From: Anaeramoeba flamelloides
Taxonomy: Eukaryota; Metamonada; Anaeramoebidae
NCBI GenBank assembly: GCA_027625915.1
Contig: JANTQA010000047.1
Span: forward strand, 5,952,001-6,016,000
Length of the DNA: 64,000 bases
Direction of reading: 5' to 3'
Part shown: positions 25,501 to 38,339 of the stretch, in pieces
Position numbering within the stretch: position 1 is the first letter of the stretch
Layout: the number at the start of each line of letters is the position of its first letter
Translations under genes and position numbers: made by a program
Notes under the pieces: generated by a model
What the model saw: only the letters and a program-made list of their open reading frames with translations
What the model was told of the DNA's origin: nothing
Database searches by the model: none

Positions 25501-25872
25501 CAAGGTTTACCGCGCGCAATCGATCTGTCCACAAACCGCAAATATCTCCGTGCTGCAGTTGACAATAAAATAATTGGTTGGAGAATTAAAAATAACCAAA
25601 TCCTTTCAAAGGGATTGGTCGGGATAATGTGGCAATCCCAATATTCCGAATTATACAAAAAATATTCTCATTCCAGAATAATTGATTATCATGAGGATTG
25701 TGTCGCTCTACCAAACAACAAGGATTCAATTCAAATATATCAAAAAAATAAATTGCAAGACAACCTTCATTTTTTCCACACAAATTCAGTTAGGTGCCTT
25801 CTAGTAGTGCAAGGTTCATATTTAATTTCAACAACTGAAAATGGTAAAGAAATATATTTATGGAGGATTTAA
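22531..25872 (+). CDS. C2 domain plus WD40 propeller protein (EML-like)
   Basis: Three exons, 22531-22600, 22696-22790 and 22954-25872, join in phases 1 and 0 to give about 1027 residues. The first two exons and the start of the third restore a C2 domain: IYLKVFLHSGVF, then LPNLYCKLKYEEQV, then NPEWNE joined to SFQFKTKEQGLLKITLY. This continuity is the main evidence for both introns (95 and 163 nt). Residues ~130-350 are low-complexity Asn/Thr/Ser. From ~355 to the end is a WD40 array with an EMAP/EML-like opening (RIAIIYDPEDHSQKFF) and blades ending CIWDY, LVWSA, VSIWG and LWRI. Two Lys/Glu/Asn-rich inserts lie at ~480-535 and ~597-640. EML proteins bind microtubules; here no HELP motif was seen. 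A membrane- or lipid-linked cytoskeletal role is inferred only. Confidence 0.87.
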
Positions 25873-26200
25873 ACCAAACCAAAAGATAAGAAGAAATAAT
25901 CCTTTTTTTTTCTTCATTTTTTTTTTTTTTTTTTGTCATTTAAATTCTTTTGAAGAGATTCTTAATACATATTTATTTTTTATTGACAATTTGCTACCTT
26001 TTCCCGAATATTTTTTTTTTTCCTTTAATCTTTTGATTTTTTTTTAATCGCAATTTTATACTTTATCTATTTTTTCTCAAATAATTTGACATTTATTTAT
26101 TTTTTAAAATGTTTAATAAAAAAAATCATTTATAATTTTATATCTTTTAAACTGTTTCTGGCTTGATTCAGTGTAAGAACTTATTTTAACAAAGATTAAT
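25873..26200. other. 3' flank of the C2/WD40 gene
   Basis: T-rich tracts directly after the stop codon probably include the 3' UTR and poly(A) region. No discrete terminator motif can be named. Confidence 0.4.
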
Positions 26201-26359
26201 ATGAAAGCTGGTGAGAACATGCCTGATATTCCGATTATTACACAAATGGAAACACAACTTGAAATGAGTAGTGTTTTTTTAAGCAAAGTTTATGAAAAAA
26301 ATCAAGAAAAGTTATTTCACAAGTCGATAATTAAAAAAAAAAAAAAAAAAGTGTCTTGA
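26201..26359 (+). CDS. Small open frame, 52 codons, unknown
   Basis: Starts ATG and reads MKAGENMPDIPIITQ, then an amphipathic METQLEMSSVFLSKVYEKN segment, and ends in poly-Lys (a poly-A run) and TGA. Its composition is clearly less biased than the surrounding desert, with Gly, Pro, Met and Glu codons. It may be a relic or exon of a lost gene. I recognise no family, and no matching splice partner was found nearby. Confidence 0.25.
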   Translation: MKAGENMPDIPIITQMETQLEMSSVFLSKVYEKNQEKLFHKSIIKKKKKKVS

Positions 26360-26443
26360 AAAAATTGGTAATGTAAAAGTGAGTCAAAAAATTTACAAAT
26401 TTTCATTATTTTTTATAATTGAAATTCGAAAAATAAATAAGAA

Positions 26444-26700
26444 AAAAGTGGAATAATACACATCAGAGAATAGTTGATATCAGTCTGGTGGTAAATTTTA
26501 ACCATTAGATTTTCTTAAAAATTGAAAAAACTCAAAATTCTTATTGTTAGATTTCAATAAAACAATAATTACTGTTTTGGTCTTCTATTGAAGATTACTG
26601 ATCCAAGAGAAATCAATAAGATTTTTCTACGATAATTTTCACTCTTTCAATATCATTAAAATGACAGGTTTTTATTTAGTAACTATAGATCTTGCAAGAA
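26444..26700 (+). repeat. Repeat D, short copy (no family C insert)
   Basis: Starts GAATAATACACATCAGAGAA and ends near TTTAGTAACTATAGATCTTGC. These outer parts align by eye with the ends of the copies at 29520-29980 (reverse) and 41430-41850 (forward). It is ~180 bp shorter and lacks the central family C-like block. Confidence 0.55.
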
Positions 26701-29519
26701 AACTTAAATTCTGGCAAATCAATTAGGTTATCAAAAAAAATCAAAAAAGAAAAAAATAAAATGTAAGAAAAAGTAAAAAATGATTTCGAATTTGATAATT
26801 TCCAAAATAAAGAATTTCGGCTCATATTGACTTAAATCATTCAAACGCAGGTAATAAATCGATTACAACTGGAATATATTAACTAGATAGGAGTTTTGTT
26901 TTCTTTTTGTATGAACTGGATTTAAAAGGGGGTTTTCCGTTTTTTAAATTCACTTTTCCATTTTATAATGATCTAAGCACATTCTCTAATTTTAGAAAGG
27001 TATATTTATTAGGAGATTTTTATTATTTTTCTTTCTTAGTACCACATGGTATTAAATTTTTATAATCAGATGATGATTAAGTACTAAAAGTTATTTTAAA
27101 TAAATATGAAGAATTTATATATAAATATTTTTATTCTACTTAATTTCAATATTAACTATTCAAAAATCCAAAATAGCTATTCAATGATTATTAAAAATTA
27201 ATTTTTTTCTGATAATTTGATTTAATGATTTATAAGATCTTGCTTAATAAAAAAAAATAAGAAATTTTCTGATCTCAATTTTGTATATACATTTCAAGTG
27301 TTAAGATTCTTGATTATTTTTTTTTTTATTTTTTCTTAAAAATTTTTTTATCTAGTGAGTTTTAATATTGATTGAATTTTCAATATACTGTAACTTATAT
27401 TTATATTTTATTGTTTTCAAATTATTTTATATCATAGAATTATCTATTTTTTATTGAATTTAGCATCTCTTTTTCTACCAAAACAAGTTTTTTTTTTTTA
27501 AAGATTTTCTGGAACTTTCTTTAAAATTTAAAAAATATTAAGAGATGTAATCATTATGAATATTTTTATAAATTATATATTACATGTATATGAATAAAAC
27601 CATGTAAAATAAAATATTAAAAATAATAAACAAAATTATTCATTTTTTTTTTTGGAAATGACACAATTATGATAAGAATTATACAAATCAGAGTTTAATT
27701 TATCATTTTTCATTTTTTTTTTTTTTGATCATCTTTTTTTGTTCCGATTTTTCGCTTTATTTAGTTTTATTTTATTACTTTTTTTTGAATTGAGAAATAG
27801 TTTCAAATAGATCTGAGAATTATTCAAGAATTAAGTCAATTAAATCTGAATAAAATTGTTGTTTTTTATTAATTTTATTAAAAAAAAAACAAATCAGAAA
27901 GATTATCTTACAGATCAAACTCATTAAAATTAAGAATTACTAAATAACGAATAGATACAATATATTTCTGTCTTTTTTATCTTCTTGAACCGGAAAATTT
28001 AAAAGATTAAATTACCTTTAAATCCTAACCAATAAATTGGAAGTTTATTTTTTTTCTTGCAGTTCCATTTTTAATTTATAGCATTTTTCACTTGCTTTAA
28101 TTTTTTGTGATATTTAACTTTTGTATTTTTTTGATTAATTTTTTAAATTTTTATAAAAAGTATCGTTAGATATGAATTTATTTTGATTGATTCATCCCAA
28201 CTTTAAATTTTACCTAAATATCTTCTTAGTATTCGTAGTGTAAAGAAATATTAACGTATAGACAAAAATTACATGTTGCTATGTAGATTATTTTTCGTCT
28301 TATTTGGCCAATATCTCGCAAATCTTTCCTTTCATATGATATGATATGATTATACTATATTAATTTATTTATTGGATATAAATAATGTGTTAGTACTCTT
28401 TTTCTTTCTTTCATTACAAAATTATAGACATTTTTCTAATAATATATAAATATTTCTACCTTCAAATATATTTTTTAAAAGAATAATTTTTTTCAGATTA
28501 ATTACCCTGATTAACAAAATTTATTTATTCCTAAATATTGATATTTTTTGGATTGGGAATTTTAATTCATAAGTGGGATAAAAATTATACTTTTGATTTT
28601 CTATCTTTTGACTCCCTATTTAATCAATATCCTGATTATTGTGAATTTTCTGTATTTTTTTTTTATTTTTAATTTTTTGGAGGGGGGCGTAATTTTACTC
28701 CTTTACTGATTAAAACCAATTTAAATTATGAGAATTTTCTAGAATGGATTATTTGAATAGGTCTTATATCAGTATATTCAGTTTTCTTTTTTTTAGAAAA
28801 GTAACCTTTTTTTATTAAGAGTTTTTCATTTTTAAGATTTTTAATTATTTATCCTAAGATTTTACTTTCTTTGAGTTTTTGGTTTTATGAAAAATATCTC
28901 TCAATATAACTTTTGATCTAAAGTCTATTCCCCGTTTTAAAACTTCAAGTTAGATTTTAAAATCAGAATTAACCATTTTTTTTACTTTTTTCAATTTTGA
29001 GGGGAAATGATTTTTTTTCCTTTTTCGTGTGTTTGGGGTTTATCATTATTATTATTACTTCTTTAACAACAATTTATATGTTTTTTTCACAATAAATAAT
29101 TGAATGTTGAAATATGAGCAAATGTTAAAATATATAAATTTTTCATAAGTATAAACAACAATTCAACATGAGATTCTTTCATGATTGTATATTAGTACGT
29201 ATTTAACATGTAATCAAAATAATTGATCACTTTCCAAAAAGCATAAGAGAAAAAAAAAGTTCAACAATATTTTTAATAGTAAACCTTTATGAAAATTTTA
29301 AGGGAGATCAATAGATAAAAGAAAAAAAGAAATTAACTTCAATTAATCATTCATTATAAACTATTTTTCAGTCAAAGGGCCCCGGTTGTAATGGTATAAT
29401 ACATGTGTTAAAAGGGTTTGCATAGATATTAGAAGAAAAATTTTATTTTGGAAATTTTCAAAATTGAAATAGTTTTTTCACATTTCAACACATTTTTGTT
29501 TTTTTTTTTTCAATTTTTT

Positions 29520-29980
29520 TTTAAAACATCGGGTAATTTAGTTGTAAAAATTTTTTTATTACAAGATCGATAGTAACTTGGTAAAAACCGGTTATTCTAA
29601 GGTCATTGAAACCATGTAAAGATTGTTGAGAAATCATATTGATTTCTATTACAATTCTATTCGATCTTTGATCTTGATATTTGTTTAATAAATGTGAAAA
29701 TATTTCACTTCATTTTCATTTCCTTTTTCAAATAGAGAACACAAATACCAACAAACTTCGTTTGGGGGCTTAATTTCTAAAAGAAAAATATGGAAAATGA
29801 ACTGAAAAATTGTTTCATATTTATTATTCAAATACCAGTAGAAGTTTAAAACGAACATTGTTGTTTTTCTCAATCGTTCCTAAAAATTTGAGTTTTTCAT
29901 ATTTTTAAGAAAATCTATTTATTAATTAGTTTTCTTTTAAACATATGTCAACAATTCTTTGATGTGTATTATTCTGTTTA
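29520..29980 (-). repeat. Repeat D, long copy containing a family C block
   Basis: In reverse orientation it begins GAATAATACACATCAAAGAA (from about 29975) and ends with ACCAAGTTACTATCGATCTTG (from about 29560). The interior 29670-29835 matches family C, including TTCAAATACCAGTA. The sequence GATCGAATAGAATTG/CAAAGATCGAATA is shared with the 41430 copy. Confidence 0.6.
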
Positions 29981-32387
29981 TTTCTTATTTGTTCTTCAAA
30001 GGTCAATTATATAAAATAATTGATATTTGAAAAAAATATTGGGACACTTTGACTTAAACAGAGTTTATTATTATCAATTTATCAATAAATGCAATGAAAA
30101 TCAACTTAATTATCTAAAATCCAATGGGTTAATTTATTATATTGAAAATTAGTCAAAATTTCAATAAAAGATGACTCAAAGAACAACACCATATCAAGAG
30201 ATAGTATTTTAAAAAAAATATTAATATACCATTTAATCAATTTTTTCTTTAATCATTGATATTTTATTTTATCTGTTGTTCTTCGTTTTCATTTTCAATA
30301 AGGTTTACTATTAAAAATTGGGTTAATACTTTTTTCATGTTTTACTTTTTGAAAAGTGGTCAATTATTTGTGCTGGAGTGAAATTATAAAAAGCATGAAT
30401 ATTTAGTTAAAAGAAGAAACTTTGTTTATTTTTTTTATTTTTTTTTGAATGTTGAAAATTAATTTTCACTTATAACTGTCGGTTTTTTTTTAATTTCAAA
30501 AATCAAAAGAAAATTTTTTAAAATTTCTTTTTATTTTTTTTTTAATAACAAAACCAAGGCACTTGATGGACACTTTTCTTTAGTTTTTTGAGTAACAAAC
30601 AATTTATTTATTAAAAAAATAATCATAATTTTACAAAAAAAATAGGTACTCTACCATTCTTCTCTTATTTTTAACATTTTTATTTAGAAAGTATAATAAA
30701 GAATCACAATTTTCTTTATTATTAAACACAGAAAAGATAAATAGCAATGGTTGATATCGAATAATATCAAATATATTCTTATTATGGTGTTTATTTTTTT
30801 TCTATCTTTTGAATTAATTTTTTAATTCTAATTACTTGGGTTATTTTTAAAGTGTGGGCAGCACCAAAAAAATGATTTATGATCCCTGTTTGAAATTGGA
30901 AGAAAAGTAAAATTAATGATTTTAAGTTGCTACCCGCATAAGGACATGCAACACCAATAGAAAATCTTCTCATAAATTTCCTAGCAAATTCAAAAAAAAA
31001 ATACTACATCTCCAAATTGAAAAACCACGTAAAAACCTGATTACTAGAATACCAAACTTCTTTGTAATGCTATTTCCAGAAAATAATTGTTGTTTTAAAG
31101 ATTGATCCTTTTTACATCATTTTTAAAAATGTTCAAAATCCAATAAATTTAAAATTATTTTAAAAAAAACTATTTTTTTGAAAGAAAAAAGAAATTTTAT
31201 TTTCTTAGAAAGAAGTGTACCAATAAAAGATATTTATAAAAAGGAAAACACAAAGTTTGAAAATAAATCAATCTAAAAACCCCAATTCGTTGGTTAAAAA
31301 ATATAATAATGATTTTAAATTTGAAAAAAAAATAAAATTTTGATTATTCAAAGTACATCTCTAATCAATTTTTTTAATTTGTTGAACAAAAACAATATGA
31401 AAAAACAATCAAATAAATTAAAATACAAATCTCTCCCAAAATAATTTTATAACTCCCAGGAAAATTCAACTTATAACATAAAGAAATACTTTTTAATTTG
31501 ATTATTGTTAATCAATAATTAATAACCCAATCTTATTTTATTTTTTTTTTTAAGTAAGTTATTAACAAAACTAAGATTTAATGTATAAATATTCTTTACA
31601 ATAATTACTCAATTTTGTTTTAGATTTTCCAAACAAATAAAATTCATTCAAACTAATAATTCAAAAAAAAAAAATAATAAATAATTACCATTAACTTATA
31701 GAAATGATGACAATTCATTTTTTATACTCTGAATATTTGAAAAATAATATTACCCAATCTTTTATTTTTTCAAGAAATTTAATAAATATTTGGAAATAAA
31801 AGAAAAGATCAATTTTTATTGGATCTTCAATGGGTTAAATATTTACTTTATTTTGATTGTATCTTTAATATAAGATTGAATTTAGAAGGTTATTTGTTCC
31901 TACTAACTCTTGGAAATTACTAAAAGTGAGATTTCTCCAAAATGTAAATCTTCTTTTTACAAATTTTTTTTTTCTAATTTGATCCAAAAATTCAAACGTA
32001 AAAGAGATCTTGGATATTTTTGCTGCTAAGATAATTGGGAAAAATACACTTCTTTAAAAAAAGAGAGAACACATTTCTCTAAAGTTGATATAAGAAGTTT
32101 AATTCTGTTGTATATTGGGTTTAATAGTATCCTTGTGTAAATAATAAAACTATTACTTTTTGGTTTAAAAATTAATAAGAGTTCATAGTCCCTTAAACCT
32201 GAGAAAACAAACCATTGTATTTATATTTTCAATTAAAAAGAAAATCAACAAATTCACGATGAAAAATTTTACATTTATTTTCTTTTTCAAAAGTCAAATT
32301 CGCAAAATTAATAAATCCGATAAAGATCAAATTAATTCATTTTTTTTCAAATATATTCCAACAAATATTTCTTTTCTCTCAAAAGAA

Positions 32388-35300
32388 ATGAACAATTCTG
32401 AAACAGAAAGAAAAGAAACCCCAAAATCCCAAAACCAAAATCGAACTGAAATCGTATAATTTCTTTTTCAAAATCACAAACAAAATAAAAAAAAAAAAAT
32501 TATTAACGGATAATTCAAATCAAAATCATTATAAAGATTCAAACAAAAACTAAACCATAACCTCTCTCTTTTAATTGACATGAACACTTTTTTTTCTTCT
32601 CTTGTCTTTAATTAAATAAAAACACTTTTCTTTTTCCAAATAAAAAGAATTTTGAATTATTAAAAGAAAAAACAATTCAAAAATTAACAAAAGCATTCCA
32701 AAAAAAATCACTTGAAAATGAAAAGCTTGTTCGTGAAATTGAAAAATTAAAAGACTCGACTAATTTTCTAAATCAAGAAAATTTATCGCTTGTGCAAGTA
32801 AACGAATTTTTAGAAGAAGAAATCACAGCTTTCAAAGACAATTCAAAAAAAGATCAAAATGTGGAATTTGAGAGCAACAAACAAAAAATAGATTTAGAAA
32901 AGGAATTAAAAAGATACAAAGAAATTATAATTAAAAAAGAAAAAATTATCCAAAGGAAAGACAAAAATTTTTTAATCTTCGAAGAGAAAGTAAAAGAATT
33001 AAACCTTTCACAAGAAAAAAAACGAAAGAAAACCCAATTGGAACTAAAAAATAAAATAGCTCAATCTGAAAAAGCTTTCCAAAAGCAATCTTTAGAACAA
33101 AAGCGGCTTTTAATTGAATTACAAGAAAGTAAAAAGGAGCTAATGTCTTTAAAAGAAGATCAAACCAAAAAGAAGAAAGATCAAGAAAAAGATCAAGATC
33201 AAGGTCAGGGTCAAGTAACACTAACTAGAAATAAGAAAGAACAAGAACAAGCAGAAAATGAAAAAATACAAATGCTCAAACAAGAACAAGAAAAGGAATT
33301 GGATCAATTCCGAAACAAAATTGAAAATTTAGAAAATAATTTAAATCTCAATAATAAGGAATTAAACAATTTTAAAAAACTTGAAAAAGCAATCTCAGAT
33401 CTTGAAATTATTCAGAAAAATAAAAATTATTTATTCTCATTTGAAGAAAAAATTTCTTATATTATTAATTTAAATGATGATTATAATAATTTAGTGTCTG
33501 AATTAAAAACTAAAAATAATAAATTAGAGGAAGCATTAAAAGATCTTGAAAAAAATAATAATAAAAAACTAATAGATAATAAAACGGGAACAGATTCGAA
33601 AAATAATGAAATTTCCCAATTAAAGAACCAAATTGAAAATCTCAAGCAAAACATGGAAACACAGGCAAACCAAAATGATGAATTATTAAAAAGGAAAAAT
33701 AACGAAATTGAAGAGTTGAAACTCAATTCTAAAAGAAAATTTAATGAACAAAATGAAAATTATTTAGAATTACAAAATATTAACCAAAATTTGGAAAATA
33801 AATTAAAAAAGAAACGACAAGAAAATGTTGATTTACAATCCCAATTAGAAAAAAATGATGATGCGATTCTAAAACTTGAATTCGAAAAACAAGAAATAAA
33901 TGATTATTTGGTTATATTTTATAACCAATTCAAAAAAATTGAAGAAACTAATCAAAAGAATCATGAAAAAATGAAAAGCGTCCAATCAAACTTTGAATTA
34001 AAAAGTTTGAAAATCTCGAATTTATATACAAAACTTGATTTAATTCAGAAAAATCTTTTTAATGAAAAAACAAATAATTTAAATTTAGAATTAATAAGCA
34101 ACAACAAAGACAATGAAATCGAAAACGACAAGGAAAAATTAAGAAAGGAATTGGAAGTAATAAAAAAAGAAAATATCGAAATGGAAAACAAATTATCAGA
34201 GGCAGAACTAAAAAACAATGAATTATTATCGCAATGCAATAAAAAAGAAGAAAAAATTAAAAAATTAAAAAGCAATTTACAAAAAATGGGAGACAGAATT
34301 AATCAAAAAGATGTTAATTCCAATGATTACCAATTTGAATTAAAAGAAAGAAACAAAGAAATTTCAGAATTAAAACTACAAATAGAAGATTTAAAAAATG
34401 AAATTGATAATTTAAATTTCCAGTTAAATGAAGAAAATAACGAAAAAAACTCGTTTCAGAAAAAATATCTTCAAACTAAGGATCAGTTCAATCAAAACTT
34501 ACGATCTATTCAACAAAAATTAAATGAAAAGGAAAAAAAAATAACAAAGCTATCAACCAAAATTGATGGTTTAAATAATGATAAAGAAGATCATTTATCA
34601 AAAATTGAAAATCTAAATCAACATTTATCAAATGAAAAGGAAATGAAAGGGAAAATTTCCCATTTAATAAGACAATATTTATACCAATTTTCGAATACCA
34701 TTGAAAAACCAAAAAACAATTCTCTTAAGGAATACCTACTTTTAAAAAATAGTTATGCATTATCCAAGTTTAAAGATAATTCCAAATCCGATAATAACAC
34801 CAATACTGGCTGTGAATCAAACATAAGCTCAAAGGATTGGCTAATAAAAGTGGAAAGACAATTATATGATTTACAACAATTTTTTAAAAATACTGTATAT
34901 AAATTAAAAAAAAACGAAATTAGAAATTCTTTATTAAAGGAATCTTGTTTAGGTACATTAACAAATGAACAATTATCCAAAATAAGGGATTCGCTTCATA
35001 AAACCCAGGAAGAGCAATTAAATGAGCAAAAGGAAATTCTATTGGAAAAAGAACAACAAATAAGGAATTTAAACAACGATTATTCCTCAATTATTTCGAA
35101 AAACAGAATATTAATAGGGAAAATAAATAATTTGCAAAATAAACTATTTTTAAATCGCGGTAAAAAAATTAAAAATAAATCACCTAGAAAGTATAGTTTT
35201 GATATTAGTGAACATTATAAAATGAAAAGAAAACAATCAGAGGGGAGTAACAGAATATCAAATGAAAACCAAAATGACAATGAAAACAATTTTAATCATA

Positions 35301-35413
35301 AGTGTGATAATAATAATATTTTTTACAAATATTTCGAGCAAAACGAGAAATTAAAGCCATTATCATCTACAAATAGAAAATTGGTAAAAATGGAATTTAA
35401 CAATAAATTATAA
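32388..35413 (+). CDS. Long coiled-coil protein
   Basis: Two exons, 32388-32453 (22 codons, MNNSETERKETPK...) and 32648-35413, join in phase 0 through a GTATAA donor and an AAAAAG acceptor. They give about 943 residues. The large exon is open from its first base and has no ATG near its 5' end, which supports the short first exon. Almost the whole protein is Lys/Glu/Asn/Gln-rich heptad coiled coil (about 23-660), with Leu at regular spacing. A less coiled stretch follows (MKGKISHLIRQYLYQF, then DWLIKVERQLYDLQQFF), then a short coil and a disordered, Asn-rich tail. The build suits a Golgin-, centrosome- or motor-tail-like scaffold. No head domain, GRIP motif or membrane anchor is convincing, so no function is assigned. 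Confidence 0.75.
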
Positions 35414-38339
35414 TTTTTTTTTTTTTTTTTTTTTATTTTTTGAGATATTTTTAAAGATTTATTAATTTCAAACTAATTTCACAAAAACAAAATGATAAAA
35501 TGAATAAATTTATTTTGTATTTTTTTTTATTATTTCTATTTTATTCTTAGTTGCATTTTTTTTTGTGATTTTTCTATTTTTGATAAATAATTTTATAAAT
35601 TTTTATATTTAATTAAACTTGATTATATTTATTGTGGTTTCTTATTTTTCAGTATAATTCTAATTTTTTCCTAAGAAGACAACACCAACATTTCTCGATT
35701 AAAACTATATTTTATATACAGTCCAATTTTAAAAAAATAACAGAAATTAAAAATCTTGGTAAATGTCTCAAAAATGAACTTAATAACGAAGGGAATTAGA
35801 ATAATTTATTTTTTTTCTATTATATTTTTTATAAGTATTTATTTTTGAGTTGATATATAAAATAATTAAAAAATAATTATTTTAAAATTATTGTGAATAA
35901 CACTCAAATTTATAAAATACTTTAATAAGATAAATTCTATGTTGCATTTGATTTTGATTTGGGAAAATTTTTTTAAAAAATAAAAAAAAAACAATTTGTT
36001 AAGATAGATCATCATAACCAAAATTAATGTTGTATTTATTCTGAATATGAAAAAAAAAATCTCTTATAGTTTTATTAACATTAGTAAATACAAAATGTCC
36101 AAATCAATAATTTTAAAAATGAATGCAAAAATCTTTTATCTATAGTAAATTGATGTATTAGTTTAAATGATACATCTAGTAATATTGAAAGAAATGAATA
36201 TTAAACAAAAAAGTAAAAAAATAAAAAAAATGGAAACTAAGATATATTCTTTGTGATTTTTTTTATTTTTTTTTACATTTTATGTCACTAGAGTAACAAT
36301 ATTTGTAATTTTTTTTTTTTGAATATTATTATTAGTACCTTATTTTAAATAAAAAACTTTATAATATTTAAAGTATTGAATGAATTATTATTATTATTGA
36401 AAGAATGTGACAAATAAAGAAAATATATCAAATAAAAAAAAAAGATAACCAAAGAAAAATAATTAAAAATATTAATGTAAAAAATTATAATATCATTTAC
36501 ATGACCAAATAGAAACTTTCCACTGTGTTTGGGTTCTCCGATATTTGGAAGAATTAATGAAAATCTTTGATTTTACTAAATTATTTCTAATTCTGGATAA
36601 CGATTGATAGTTTTTTTTTTAATTTAAGAAATTAAAGGAAAAATTCAAAAATTTTCAATTTATTTCTCAAATTAAAAAAACCACCATTAGATTTTCTTGA
36701 GATTTTTGTTTATTTGTGAAGTGTTCTAGGGTTTTTTTTTTTTACTTTTTGAAATAAACTGAAAATTTAATAAATTTTCTGTTTATTACAAAAATTAAAA
36801 AAAACCTAACGAAAATTAATAGATTTTACAAATAAAACAGAAAACATCAAGAAAACCTAGGAACTCAACAGCACTTGAAGGTACTCCACAAATCTATTTC
36901 GAAAGAATAAACTATAAAAATCAGTTATTTAAAACTTACAGATATTTGGGTTATCTGCCACAGTCAATCAGTTTAAAATTCAGAGAAATTTACTAAGTAT
37001 TTAAATAGATATTATTATCTACTAAATAAAAATTCAAATAAATTTTGGAATTTATATTTAAAATATGAATAGAGTAAAACAATATAAAATTGGTATTTCT
37101 GATCCGGGTGTTTTTCCTTTGAAAAGGATAGATTAATTTCTCGAAGAAAATTAAAAAAAAATCCCAATGAACCAAGACAGCTTAAAATTATTTTTAATAA
37201 TTAATAACCATACAATCTATGTTTTTACTCTTCCAATCCCTGAATGGAAATTTTACCTTATAAAGATATCTAGACTGTAATTTATATATCTTTCCCAACA
37301 TTTATATATTTTGAAGCATATAGTGAATTTTTGTAAGAGATATGAATTGTTTTTCTTTTGTAAAATTTTATTCTATTTAATAAAATGTAAATTGATTTAT
37401 GACTAGTTAATTGCCAGAGTAAATTTTAGAATTTAGAATAAAAAATTTTTTATCATTTTTTTTTTTTTGGTTGTAACCTTAATCAACAAATTCATAAAAA
37501 ATGTTCCTTAACTTGGATCTTTAATTTGAATAAGTTTCAAGCCCAAATGTAAAACAATGTAAGAGTTTTGATCGACAAAGATTTTTAAATTTTGATAATT
37601 ACTTATATTCAATTCTATTTTTAGTTTTTTTTGTTGTAGACAAAAAAATATCTTTTTCTGAAATAGAAGATGAAAAATTAATCAAATGGTCTGATGGAAA
37701 ATGAATTTTCACTATCTTAAGTATTTTTTTTTTTTGTAATAGATAATTAATCTCTAGGTCTATTAAGTTTTGGTGGTTAGGTAGAAATCACTTTTCTAAT
37801 AAAAATAAACTAAAATTTTCCTATAAATTTCAAAACCATGAGATGAAAACACTCAAAAGTTTTCATAAAAATTAATTGGAAACGAATATTTTCACAAGTG
37901 TATTTGACTCTTCCTTACTGAATTTGCGATAAATTTTCTTTTTTCTTTAATTAGTTTTTAAAAGAGTCCAAATTTTCATTGTATAAACTAAAATACTGTA
38001 GTTTCTAGAAAAAAGTCAAAAATTAAAATCAAAAACAAATTTTTTTGATTTTTTGATTGAAATTAGAGTCTTTGACTATGAAATTTTATTAATAAAGTGA
38101 AAAAAATTTTAATAAAAATTCAAAGTAATTGAATCTAATAAAAAAAATAAAATAATAAAGAAAAAGGGAAAAAAACAAAAAAAAATTATAAATTTCGTTT
38201 TTTTTTCTTCTCATTTTTTAATTGTTGAGTTATCTATTTTCTGATAAACAGATAAAAAAATAACAGTTTTTTTCTTTGTTTTTAATTTCACTCTTTTTTT
38301 TGTCATTTTCCCTTTCATTTACATTTTTTTCCATCATTT
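35414..38339. other. Intergenic, with family B copy
   Basis: AT-rich sequence between convergent genes (coiled-coil on +, nitroreductase on -). The only structure seen is the family B foldback at 36600-36895. The frame 36993-37175 (-) matches nothing. Confidence 0.45.
36600..36895. repeat. Family B foldback, copy 3
   Basis: Contains GAAATAAACTGAAAATTTAATAAATTTTCTGTTTATT as an inverted core (quoted here only as a location guide, about 36758-36789). The outer words are ATTAGATTTTCTTGAGATTTT and AAACATCAAGAAAACCTAGG. It ends with the CACTTGAAGGTACTCC tail typical of the family. Confidence 0.65.

Larger units (their letters stand above)
26360..32387. other. ~6-kb gene desert with two composite repeats
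   Basis: Very AT-rich sequence with no recognised gene. It contains one short and one long copy of repeat D (about 26444-26700 and 29520-29980). A single TAGTCCCTTAA word near 32190 matches the end of the TTAA element at 21279-21450. The open frame at 30791-30973 (-) is unplaced. Confidence 0.5.

Noticed and set aside
29381-29400. GGGCCCCGG patch as part of an RNA gene
   Set aside because: No cloverleaf, box motifs or snRNA signature around it; only a short GC patch.
34300-35000. GRIP or other Golgi-targeting domain in the coiled-coil protein
   Set aside because: The LIRQYLYQF stretch is only superficially similar; the conserved GRIP Tyr/Gly pattern is absent.
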